This document shows, piece by piece, positions 1-6,390 of a stretch of 6,390 bases of DNA; within the stretch, counting starts at the first letter, position 1; each line of letters begins with the position of its first letter. This DNA comes from Tannerella sp. Its GTDB lineage: Bacteria > Bacteroidota > Bacteroidia > Bacteroidales > Tannerellaceae. The notes under the pieces are model-generated. The model was given only the letters and a program-made list of their open reading frames with translations, did not search any database and had not been told where the DNA came from. Location: the NCBI GenBank assembly GCA_031279875.1, contig JAITHS010000075.1, positions 1-6,390 of the forward strand. Reading direction: 5' to 3'. The position numbers and the translations under genes are program-made.

Positions 1-17
1 GCAAGGGTTTTGGGCAT
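1..17 (-). CDS. Possible start of a further operon gene, cut by the left edge
   Basis: An ATG at 17-15 opens a frame M-P-K-T-L that runs off the window, 3 bases after the preceding gene's TGA. A GAGGA sequence (29-25) lies 7 bases upstream, a good Shine-Dalgarno distance. An alternative ATG at 24-22 overlaps the preceding stop as ATGA and would read M-T-N-A-Q-N-P-C. Only 5 to 8 codons are visible, so neither is proven and no product can be named. Another PUL component or enzyme gene would be expected here. Confidence 0.25.
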
Positions 18-20
18 TCG

Positions 21-1562
21 TCATTCCTCAGCATCTTCCACATCTTCAAGAACATACAAATCATATCTCATATTGCGGGAAAACAACCTGTACGCATCAG
101 GGTATTCCTGAACAAAATCCAGCCTCAATCGATGTCCGACGGCTCCCCATTGATGCGTTTTGATGGCGGTAACACAATCAAACTCATAATTGATCCATTT
201 CGATTCGTCCGCAATATCTATGCCTCTTGACGGAAATACCAGATTCATGTCGGTCGAAACGCCGCCTGCCGCACCCGGTTTGGCATAAAATATTTGTCCT
301 TCATTAGATATTTTGTTTGATTGATAGTCAAATCTGAACATGACTTTATAAATATCCGACGTATTAACGGCTATAGGCAATCCTTGCGTATAAAGATACG
401 GGTCGTTTCCGGTTTGTACATAGCCTTGGTAACCATCGTGATTGGTAAGCGTAACCCTTGTAGCCTCATACATCGACGTTGTAATAGATTGTTGCAATAC
501 AGGAAAGAGTCTGTAATAGTTGATGCTTCGCGACTGCAGGCGTACGGGTGCCGTTTGTTCTTTCGGCGCTATCTGCCAGTAGTAGGTTGTATTGGGATTA
601 GCACGGTCAAAGTCGGGAAACAATTCTCTCATTGCCGTTTCTCTTGTCAAAAGGTAAGAATTAACATCTCCCACGTCAATAAACTGTGTACTTGCAGCGG
701 GAAAATCCCTGTTGCGCGACGCTTTCAAGAGATAGCCGTTTGCTTCCGGTACTTTAGCCCATGAAAATTCGATCGGAAACTCGCTTGTCCGAATGTCAAT
801 AACGACGGCAGGCAGTGGCATTTTGAGGAAAATGGCAGGATTTGCCGCATCCGAAATGCGCAAATCATAGACGAGATTTGCATATACCGTATCCAGAATT
901 TCTTCTCCGCCTACTTTCGGCAATACTCTTGCCGTTATTGTGATAGGTACTTCCACTCCTGTACGCACATTTTCGACAAGGAAACTCGGCAAGTTACTGT
1001 CTTCTCCGCCTTCATGTTTTTGTCCGTCTTTGTCGATATATTCGTATCTGTAGCTGAACAAGTCATACAATTCCGATTCTATCGGAGCGCTCCATTCTAT
1101 CATCGCTGCCGATGTTGATTCCGTCACAATGGGCGGAACGAGCGAGAGAGCGTCAAGGTCGGCCTGCGTATAGGGCGTTACTTGTGCTGTCTGGGGAATG
1201 GATTTGTTGCCATATTGGTCTTCCGTGTAGATAGAAAAGCGGTAAATCCTTGCTTCGGTCAATCCGCTTATGCTTACCCACGAACAGACGCTGTCGATAA
1301 TCTCTTTTTTGTCGTCATATTCGATGACTGTTTTCCTTGCTTTTCCGAGGTGCATGTCGCTTTCAGGAACGCGACCGCCTTTTTTTAAGTCAAATTCTAC
1401 CCTCTCAAAGCCGAGTTTCCAGCCGATGGAATCAAATTTAGCGGGATAAACGACTTCCTTAGGAGAAAAGTCATTAATATTGTCGTATATATCGCCGCAT
1501 GACGACAGCAAAAGCGCCGCCAATAGCATCGGAAATAAATTATTATTTGTTAAATACTTCAT
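21..1562 (-). CDS. DUF4998-like PUL lipoprotein with beta-rich C-terminal domains (putative glycan-binding protein)
   Basis: This 513-residue lipoprotein has a signal peptide with lipobox LSSC (Cys22), then GDIYDNIND. Residues about 40-235 resemble DUF4998, a module of PUL lipoproteins found after DUF4959/DUF5000 genes; the clearest stretch is ARIYRFSIYTEDQYGNKS (104-121). Residues about 262-332 look like a fibronectin-III/SusE-type repeat (FSWAKVPEANGYLLKASRNRDF, ending in TTYYWQIAPKE). Residues about 350-506 form a further beta-rich region (VMFRFDYQSNK, YAKPGAAGGVSTDMNLVFPS, WINYEFDCVTAI, GHRLRLDF, SRNMRYDLYVLE) that resembles a jelly-roll carbohydrate-binding domain, which I infer only from the strand pattern. 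The protein ends in an acidic tail (EDVEDAEE). No catalytic signature was seen. The start is fixed by an upstream in-frame TAA (1569-1571). It follows the previous gene by 60 bases, the longest gap here. A role in surface glycan capture is inferred from neighbours and lipidation. Confidence 0.82.
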   Translation of the reverse strand: MKYLTNNNLFPMLLAALLLSSCGDIYDNINDFSPKEVVYPAKFDSIGWKLGFERVEFDLKKGGRVPESDMHLGKARKTVIEYDDKKEIIDSVCSWVSISGLTEARIYRFSIYTEDQYGNKSIPQTAQVTPYTQADLDALSLVPPIVTESTSAAMIEWSAPIESELYDLFSYRYEYIDKDGQKHEGGEDSNLPSFLVENVRTGVEVPITITARVLPKVGGEEILDTVYANLVYDLRISDAANPAIFLKMPLPAVVIDIRTSEFPIEFSWAKVPEANGYLLKASRNRDFPAASTQFIDVGDVNSYLLTRETAMRELFPDFDRANPNTTYYWQIAPKEQTAPVRLQSRSINYYRLFPVLQQSITTSMYEATRVTLTNHDGYQGYVQTGNDPYLYTQGLPIAVNTSDIYKVMFRFDYQSNKISNEGQIFYAKPGAAGGVSTDMNLVFPSRGIDIADESKWINYEFDCVTAIKTHQWGAVGHRLRLDFVQEYPDAYRLFSRNMRYDLYVLEDVEDAEE

Positions 1563-1591
1563 AATCTTTTAATTTTTAATTCGTAATTCAT
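1559..1591 (-). other. Ten-codon leader-like reading frame overlapping the downstream start
   Basis: An ATG at 1591-1589 starts a short frame (MNYELKIKRL) whose TGA stop (1561-1559) overlaps the ATG of the DUF4998-like lipoprotein gene (1562-1560) in an ATGA arrangement. It lies inside the heptamer array. The overlap is the geometry seen in translational coupling, but so short a frame in AT-rich repeat DNA can easily arise by chance. No ribosome-binding sequence stands out before it. Confidence 0.2.
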
Positions 1592-1625
1592 AGTCTCTTA
1601 ATTCTTAATTTTTAATTCGTAATTA
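1569..1625 (-). repeat. Degenerate heptamer array (RAATTAM) with a 36-base higher-order duplication
   Basis: Read on the coding (minus) strand from 1625 downwards, the gap parses into 7-base units: TAATTAC, GAATTAA, AAATTAA, GAATTAA, then an 8-base interruption GAGACTAT (1597-1590), then GAATTAC, GAATTAA, AAATTAA. The first three and last three units make a perfect 20-base direct repeat (1605-1624 and 1569-1588) with a 36-base period. The array begins within the stop codon of the upstream gene and ends 6 bases before the next start codon. It contains no GC-rich hairpin, so it is not a conventional terminator, and no TAnnTTTG promoter element. Confidence 0.85.
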
Positions 1626-2900
1626 CTTTCGTCGTCTTCCGTAAAGCGTTATTTCAGACAAGACACTGTTGCCCATATCGGTATAATCGCCTGCGAAATT
1701 TTTCATCGCTTCATAGCGAAACCATCGTGTAGGCGCGGAAAAATGCGGGTCGTCGGGATACAAGTACGTCATGTCGCCCGCAAATCCGAGAACCTTAAAC
1801 TGTTGTCCCGTATTGACAAGCGGAACAGGAATTTTATATGTCCGAATAGAATCCCAGCCTATCGTATCCGCATTCCAGATGTGCATTTTGTAGATGCCGA
1901 CATTGTAACCGCTGTAATATTCACCGCGTCCCGTATTCACATTGGCTTGTCCCGGTGAATATCGTTGATGAGTAATGATACGGCTTATTTCCCATTCTTC
2001 TCCGAGATTAATCATAAGGTTCCACGGCATACTTCCGTCGGTACGTTTACCGGTACGTCCTCGACCTTCGGTTTGGGCATAATTAAAATCATATCCGGTA
2101 TTGACAACACCGTCGTAGAGCAGACGCGGATGTCCTTCGTATCCTCCGAGAAAAGCCGCCGGCACGCCACCGATAGAATCGTTTGTATTGGGGATAGTCC
2201 ACTTATCTTTCGGGATAATTTCGTCCTTGATCAGATATATTTGCCCCAAATCTTTGGAAACGATATTTCCGTAACGGTCTTCTACCATGATGGAAACGTG
2301 GACAGGTTCCGTTTCGGGAATTTCTTCCATACGGATAAATTTTCGCGCCGTAGTGTCGGACGAAGTAAAGATGACACGTTTTTCCACTTTCTTGCCGTCC
2401 ACGTTATAGTCGTAATTAACATAGACATTGATATTTTGTGCCAGTTCGTTTTTCCAGTCGGCATAAAAAGAGCCGAACCCGCCTACTACTCGCGCCGTTG
2501 TCGTAACGCGCGAAACGGCAGGCTCGTATGGAATAACATCGACCGTCTGCGCTTCCGACTTGTTGCCCGCCCTGTCAACGGCATAGACGGATATTGCACG
2601 TGAAATCGTGTCGGGCATACCGTAAATGCTGATGGAATCGACATAATAGGAAACCGAAAACCAGACTGTTTCGCCTTTTTGGTTCAAGTAGCCGGCATCG
2701 ATAGTCAGCACATCTTCATCGTCGGGCGGTGTGAAATAAATTCTTGCTCCTCCGTAAAGTTTTTTATACTCGGAATGTAATATCGGTTTTCCGGGAGGAG
2801 TCTTGTCGAAACTATTTATTTCAAAGCGTTTACTTTCTTCGCAGCTCAACAAAACGGCTGCCAAAGTTACAATTATTAATATTATCTTTTGATTATTCAT
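1623..2900 (-). CDS. DUF4959/DUF5126/DUF5000 PUL-associated lipoprotein (putative surface glycan-binding protein)
   Basis: This 425-residue lipoprotein has a signal peptide ending in LLSC, with Cys20 as the lipidated residue, followed by the acidic EES that suits surface export in this phylum. Three modules are recognised from memory of the families. About 21-123 is DUF4959-like (TPPGKP, then GGARIYFTPPDDEDVL, ending in YAVDRAGNKSE), an Ig/fibronectin-like fold. About 125-222 is DUF5126-like (GGFGSFYADWKNE, VEDRYGN). About 225-422 is DUF5000-like, a discoidin/F5-8-type-C-like beta-sandwich (LLYDGVVNTGYDF, MPWNLMINLGEEWEISRI, ending in LSEITLYGRRRK). Such proteins routinely sit just after susC/susD pairs and are presumed to be accessory glycan-binding proteins; no enzymatic motif is seen. 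The start is 11 bases after the SusD stop; an upstream in-frame TAA (2916-2918) rules out a longer ATG start. Domain boundaries are approximate and the ligand is unknown. Confidence 0.9.
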   Translation of the reverse strand: MNNQKIILIIVTLAAVLLSCEESKRFEINSFDKTPPGKPILHSEYKKLYGGARIYFTPPDDEDVLTIDAGYLNQKGETVWFSVSYYVDSISIYGMPDTISRAISVYAVDRAGNKSEAQTVDVIPYEPAVSRVTTTARVVGGFGSFYADWKNELAQNINVYVNYDYNVDGKKVEKRVIFTSSDTTARKFIRMEEIPETEPVHVSIMVEDRYGNIVSKDLGQIYLIKDEIIPKDKWTIPNTNDSIGGVPAAFLGGYEGHPRLLYDGVVNTGYDFNYAQTEGRGRTGKRTDGSMPWNLMINLGEEWEISRIITHQRYSPGQANVNTGRGEYYSGYNVGIYKMHIWNADTIGWDSIRTYKIPVPLVNTGQQFKVLGFAGDMTYLYPDDPHFSAPTRWFRYEAMKNFAGDYTDMGNSVLSEITLYGRRRK

Positions 2901-2911
2901 ATCGTTATAAT

Positions 2912-4900
2912 TTATTTAGTGTCCCATCCGGGCCATTCCGGATTTTGTTTCAAGTTTGGATTGATATTCATCTCGGTCAAGGGTATCGGCCACAAGTTGT
3001 CGCGCATCAGGAAACGGCGTTTCTGTTTGGTCGAAAGCACAAAGAAACCGCTCAACGTAGGAGCATCGCCTTCCCATCCGATAGTAGGCTTATTAAATTC
3101 CTGTGTAGCACGTTTGTAGCGTCGTATGTCGAAGAAGCGCGTCCCTTCGAAAGCCAGTTCTATACTTCGTTCACGCAGTATTATTTCGCGCATTCTACTT
3201 TTGTCTTTGTGGCTGTTGATAAAGTTGGGGCTGACCCATTCCGGATTCGACCATGCTGCTTCCACGTCCGGAATACCGGCACGACGGCGTACTTTGTTTA
3301 ATTCATCCCAAACTTCCTGTCCGGGTCCGTTCAACTCGTTGAGTATCTCGGCTTTCATCAGGTAAAGATCTGCCATTCGGATTATGGCGTAAGGGAATAG
3401 TATCATTCGTTGCCATGAATTGTTTCTTGATTCGGGATGAACAAATTTCTGTACTCCTACGCCCGACCAGAAAAAGTCGATCTGTCCTGACGTTCCATGT
3501 GAATAGCTTACTCCGCCGTCGGTACCGGGCAGCATCATGCTGGGCATCGGGCGGCGATATTGACGCCAGTATCCTCCCGTGATACCGAGATTGGCGTAAA
3601 AACGCAACTCTCTGTTCAGATAGAGATTGACTGTTTGCACGTTAGGTTGAAGGATGCCTGCCCAGTGGGGATATTCCGTATCGGCAGTGTCGGGCGTAGT
3701 TACAAATTCGTACTTGTCGCTTTGCGAGAATGTCATGTCCACTTCTATCGGGAGACCGTTTTTGGTATAATAGTTTTCCAGCACTCTGTAATTGGCGCCG
3801 AAGCGATTCCAGACATGCGTGTTGCTTTGCCAGTCTTGGTCGTTTTCGTTGTTGGTACGTATAGCGCTGGCATATTGGAGGAGACTGCCGTCATTATAAT
3901 TGATAGAGCGGCACCAAATCAATTCCTTGTTCCATTTATCGGGAATAATCATCCGCAACGAATAGAGTGTTTTCATCCTGTCGGGATTGATGGCAAAAAA
4001 TTCGTCGTCTTCTTTGCTAAACGGATACTTGTCGAATTCATATAGTCCGGAGCCGCTTTCTTCGCACTGACGGATAGCGGCATTGACGGCAGTAAGCGCT
4101 TCTTCCCATTTTTGGCGGCTTTCTTCCATCGGAAAAAACGGCTGTCCGTCAAAATCGGGAAAGTCGGCATAATATTCCTTGTTGCCGTTGAAGAAAGGGC
4201 TGGCACGAAGCAGCATGATGCGTGCTTTGATGGCTGTCGCCACTTTTTTGTCAACCATTCCCATGTCGATTTCCGAAATCCTGTCTTGCAGGTCGGGTAT
4301 TGCCTCGTCAATCAGTTTTGTGATATAGTTGAAACATTCGTCCACTTTGCGGCGTTTCTGCATGATTTCGTTTTCGGGGTCATCAACGTTGAGATTTTTA
4401 TCTACAATCACGATAGGCCCGTAGTATTCAAGCAGTTGAAAATGATAATAGGCTTTGAGGAATTTGACTTGTGCAATCCATTCTTTCATGTCGCGTTCGG
4501 ACATATCTGTTGCCATTGAAATTTTTTCGAGGAAAATGTTACACGAACGTATCGCCTTGTAGAGGTGTGGCGCGCCTCTGCTGCCCGTCCACAGTCCGTA
4601 AAGCGGATTGTCGTTGTTTTGCCCGCCCATCATGATGCCCATCGGAGGATTCAGGGTGATATTGTAACTGTCTTCCTTGCGTGTTACCCACTCGTCGCCT
4701 AACAGAAATGTTGTGTTGTTGGCATTATGTACCGGCGGCAGATAGCTGTAAACCTTTGACAAGGCTTCATAAGCCATCTCATGGTTTACAAAATAATCTT
4801 CCAGCGTAACGGTATTATCGGGTACAATATTGAGATAGTCGGAACAGGAGCAAATCCCCCCTATTCCCAATAAAAATGTATATTTCAGAATATTTTTCAT
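2912..4900 (-). CDS. RagB/SusD-family nutrient uptake outer membrane lipoprotein
   Basis: This 662-residue protein is a surface lipoprotein that binds glycan and closes over the SusC barrel. A signal peptide (MKNILKYTFLLGIGG) leads to a lipobox with the acylated cysteine most likely Cys19, followed by SDYLNIVPDN, a classic SusD mature N-terminus. The N-terminal helical TPR-like part includes WIAQVKFLKAYYHFQLLEYYGP (about 141-162). The C-terminal SusD domain shows ADLYLMKAEILNELNG (510-525), LNKVRRRAGIPDV (534-546), a run from RERSIEL through GTRFFDIRRYKRA (576-598) and the terminal LWPIPLTEMNINPNL followed by KQNPEW (636-656). Length is at the large end for the family. The start is fixed because an in-frame TAA lies 6 bases upstream (4907-4909) with no other ATG between. 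It follows SusC by 20 AT-rich bases and precedes the next lipoprotein by 11, consistent with one transcript. Family call is secure; binding specificity cannot be read from sequence. Confidence 0.97.
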   Translation of the reverse strand: MKNILKYTFLLGIGGICSCSDYLNIVPDNTVTLEDYFVNHEMAYEALSKVYSYLPPVHNANNTTFLLGDEWVTRKEDSYNITLNPPMGIMMGGQNNDNPLYGLWTGSRGAPHLYKAIRSCNIFLEKISMATDMSERDMKEWIAQVKFLKAYYHFQLLEYYGPIVIVDKNLNVDDPENEIMQKRRKVDECFNYITKLIDEAIPDLQDRISEIDMGMVDKKVATAIKARIMLLRASPFFNGNKEYYADFPDFDGQPFFPMEESRQKWEEALTAVNAAIRQCEESGSGLYEFDKYPFSKEDDEFFAINPDRMKTLYSLRMIIPDKWNKELIWCRSINYNDGSLLQYASAIRTNNENDQDWQSNTHVWNRFGANYRVLENYYTKNGLPIEVDMTFSQSDKYEFVTTPDTADTEYPHWAGILQPNVQTVNLYLNRELRFYANLGITGGYWRQYRRPMPSMMLPGTDGGVSYSHGTSGQIDFFWSGVGVQKFVHPESRNNSWQRMILFPYAIIRMADLYLMKAEILNELNGPGQEVWDELNKVRRRAGIPDVEAAWSNPEWVSPNFINSHKDKSRMREIILRERSIELAFEGTRFFDIRRYKRATQEFNKPTIGWEGDAPTLSGFFVLSTKQKRRFLMRDNLWPIPLTEMNINPNLKQNPEWPGWDTK

Positions 4901-4920
4901 AATATATTATTATTAATTGT
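4901..4920 (-). promoter_or_regulatory. AT-rich translation initiation region of the SusD-like gene
   Basis: The 20 bases between the SusC stop and the SusD start contain only A and T except for one C. There is no Shine-Dalgarno sequence and no hairpin. Bacteroidota commonly initiate translation from such A/T-rich, unstructured leaders. The gap also lacks a TAnnTTTG promoter element, which supports co-transcription of the pair. Confidence 0.5.
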
Positions 4921-6390
4921 TTAGAACATAACTTGAAGTCCGAGATTGAATCGTCGGTTGATAGGATACCTCAATCCGTTGCCTCCCATTTCGGGATCCC
5001 ATAATTTGAACGAACTGAAATAGAACAGATTTTCGCCGCTCAAATAAATACGTCCGCCTCCCGTTACGCCGAGTTTTTTCAGAACAGCAGGACTGTATCC
5101 TATTTCTAATGTTTTGAGTCTCAAAAATCCTCCTTCACGCAACCACCATGTGGAGTTTTGCAGGTTGTTATTTACCTGATAAACAGCTAATCGCGGCCAA
5201 AAAGCATGAATGTCGGGATTTGTTTCGCTCCACGAATCGCGTGCTATGATGGCAGGCGCATTACGGCGGTCAACGAGCGGCGCTATACTTGCCGGAGCAA
5301 TGAAAAATGACGTTTGTGCATTGCCCTGAAAGAAGAAACTGAAATCTATCTCTTTATATCCTGTCGATGCTCCAAAACCGTATTGTATTTGGGGTACGGT
5401 AGGGTAGCCGATAGGAATACGGTCATTGCTGTTGATTACTCCGTCGCCGTTGACATCGGAATATTTAATATCTCCGCGCATGTATTCTCCAAAACTCTGC
5501 GAAGGAGAATTTTCTATCTCTGCCTGATCAACGAAGAGGCGCTCGGCAACATAACCCCATGCCTGATTGACCGGACGCCCGACAGTATAAAGGTACGGCT
5601 CGTCATAAGCAGGCTCGTCGGTCTGAACAATTTTGTTTTTTGAAAAACTCAAATTAGCTCGTGCCGTAAGCCATGTTGAGGCATTGAAACTGTGCTTATA
5701 GTCAAGCGAACCGTCGAAACCTTGCGATTCTACTTTTCCGACATTACCGCTGATAGTTGTTTCATAGCCCATTGTTTGCGGTATATTGTTGCGTGGCCAA
5801 TAGATTTTGTCGCGGATATTATTAAACAAATCTACTTGCAGCGTCATTCCGTTGAGCAGACCGAGTTCGAGACCAAGGTTTGCAATCGACGAAACTTCCC
5901 ACTGTATGTTAGGATTGTTGTAACGAATTACGGAATAACCGCTATGTTCGTTAAGAAAATCGGTTCCCCACCTGTAACTTCCGCCTCCGGAGCTTATTTC
6001 CGAAAGGAAAAAGAAGCGTCCGCTACGACCGGCAATGGCGTCGTTGCCAACCTTTCCGTACGTGAATTTTAGTTTGAGAAGTTGGAAAATTTCTTTCATT
6101 TTGTCGCTGTAATAAGGCTCGTTGGAAATCATCCATCCGAGACCGAATGCAGGGAAGAAACCGAAACGGTGTGATTTGTCGAATTTCTCCGATCCGTTGT
6201 AACCATAAGAGGCTTCCAGAAAATAGCGCGAGTCGTAATCGTAGGTAAAACGAGACGAATTGCCGAGATTGCGCTCCGGCAAAGTCTCATAGATAGTGCC
6301 GTTGGCTCCGTTAGTCAGGTTTTTTTCTTCCGCTACGCCGACAGTCATCAGTCCGACATTATGAAGTCCGAATGATTCATTCCAGTTGAA
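4921..6390 (-). CDS. SusC/RagA-family TonB-linked outer membrane transporter, C-terminal part (5' end off the right edge)
   Basis: This is the C-terminal 489 residues of a TonB-dependent outer membrane transporter that imports glycan oligomers into the periplasm together with its SusD partner. The frame is open to base 6390, and the residues before the first ATG (6348) already match the family (FNWNESFGLHNVG, a barrel strand), so that ATG is internal. Numbering from the visible end, family hallmarks are RNLGNSSRFTYDYDSRYF (about 41-58), YGYNGSEKF, FGFFPAFGLGWM, LKFTYGKVGND, the NPNIQWE strand, WGYVAERLF, the acidic loop DVNGDGVINSND (312-323) and a last strand ending in phenylalanine (NLGLQVMF), the usual beta-barrel assembly signal. 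Full-length relatives are about 1000-1150 residues, so plug, TonB box and N-terminal extension lie outside the window. The stop is 20 bases before the SusD start. Family assignment is very secure; the ligand is unknown. Confidence 0.96.
   Translation of the reverse strand, partial: FNWNESFGLHNVGLMTVGVAEEKNLTNGANGTIYETLPERNLGNSSRFTYDYDSRYFLEASYGYNGSEKFDKSHRFGFFPAFGLGWMISNEPYYSDKMKEIFQLLKLKFTYGKVGNDAIAGRSGRFFFLSEISSGGGSYRWGTDFLNEHSGYSVIRYNNPNIQWEVSSIANLGLELGLLNGMTLQVDLFNNIRDKIYWPRNNIPQTMGYETTISGNVGKVESQGFDGSLDYKHSFNASTWLTARANLSFSKNKIVQTDEPAYDEPYLYTVGRPVNQAWGYVAERLFVDQAEIENSPSQSFGEYMRGDIKYSDVNGDGVINSNDRIPIGYPTVPQIQYGFGASTGYKEIDFSFFFQGNAQTSFFIAPASIAPLVDRRNAPAIIARDSWSETNPDIHAFWPRLAVYQVNNNLQNSTWWLREGGFLRLKTLEIGYSPAVLKKLGVTGGGRIYLSGENLFYFSSFKLWDPEMGGNGLRYPINRRFNLGLQVMF

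Noticed and set aside
1380..1386. A7 run (coding strand) in the DUF4998-like gene, and a similar A7 run at 6320-6326 in SusC, as slippery frameshift sites
   Set aside because: A -1 shift at either site hits a stop within about six codons, no stimulatory structure was evident, and the zero frame encodes full family-typical proteins.
1563..1622. Internal promoter or terminator in the 60-base gap
   Set aside because: No TAnnTTTG element on the coding strand, no GC-rich hairpin followed by a T-run; the only palindromes are 4-base AATT pairs too weak to act as a terminator.
1965..2603. 212-codon open frame on the plus strand
   Set aside because: It lies wholly antisense to the well-supported DUF4959/DUF5126/DUF5000 gene, its translation resembles no family I know, and it has no signal or domain pattern. 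It is a by-product of codon use on the other strand.
2744..3301. 185-codon plus-strand frame spanning the junction of the SusD and DUF4959 genes
   Set aside because: It is antisense to two real genes and the intervening gap, with no recognisable protein features.
3560..4045. Plus-strand frame of 161 codons within the SusD gene (others at 4112-4519, 5314-5643 and 5692-6072)
   Set aside because: These are antisense shadows of SusD and SusC coding sequence; their translations are low in recognisable motifs.
3973..4311. 112-codon minus-strand frame in a different phase inside the SusD gene
   Set aside because: It is fully contained in the SusD coding region, and the SusD frame is intact through it, so there is no frameshift to explain.
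4921..6348. Reading the SusC-like gene as a complete 475-residue protein starting at 6348
   Set aside because: The frame stays open to the right edge and the upstream residues (SFGLHNVG) match the family; there is no signal peptide at that ATG. It is a window-edge truncation, not a short gene.

Overview
The window looks like part of a polysaccharide utilization locus (PUL) from a Bacteroidota bacterium, most likely order Bacteroidales. The evidence is an adjacent SusC-like/SusD-like pair, lipoproteins with DUF4959/DUF5126/DUF5000 and DUF4998 architectures known almost only from this phylum, and AT-rich, A-rich start-codon surroundings without a strong Shine-Dalgarno at the internal junctions. 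Species cannot be told from the sequence.

All real genes lie on the minus strand, so transcription runs from right to left. In transcription order they are: (1) the C-terminal part of a SusC/RagA TonB-linked outer membrane transporter (4921-6390, cut by the right edge); (2) a complete SusD/RagB surface glycan-binding lipoprotein (2912-4900); (3) a lipoprotein with DUF4959, DUF5126 and DUF5000 modules (1623-2900); (4) a lipoprotein with an N-terminal DUF4998-like region and a beta-rich C-terminal half (21-1562). A further gene may begin at the left edge (start at base 17 or 24), but only a few codons are visible. Gaps are 20, 11 and 60 bases, with no terminator-like hairpin and no Bacteroidota-type promoter (TAnnTTTG) in them, so the genes read as one operon. 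The promoter and any regulator (ECF sigma/anti-sigma, hybrid two-component system) would lie beyond the right edge. No stretch over 60 bases lacks a gene.

Functionally, SusC forms the outer membrane barrel, SusD the ligand-binding lid, and the two further lipoproteins are probably accessory surface glycan-binding proteins that help capture the same ligand. No enzyme is visible, so the substrate cannot be assigned; degradative enzymes would be expected downstream, past the left edge.

The gene content is a known type of PUL cassette, not a new system. The most distinctive non-coding element is the 60-base gap between genes 3 and 4. It is built almost entirely of a degenerate 7-base repeat (consensus RAATTAM on the coding strand) with a 36-base higher-order duplication. 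It also carries a 10-codon reading frame whose stop overlaps the start of gene 4.
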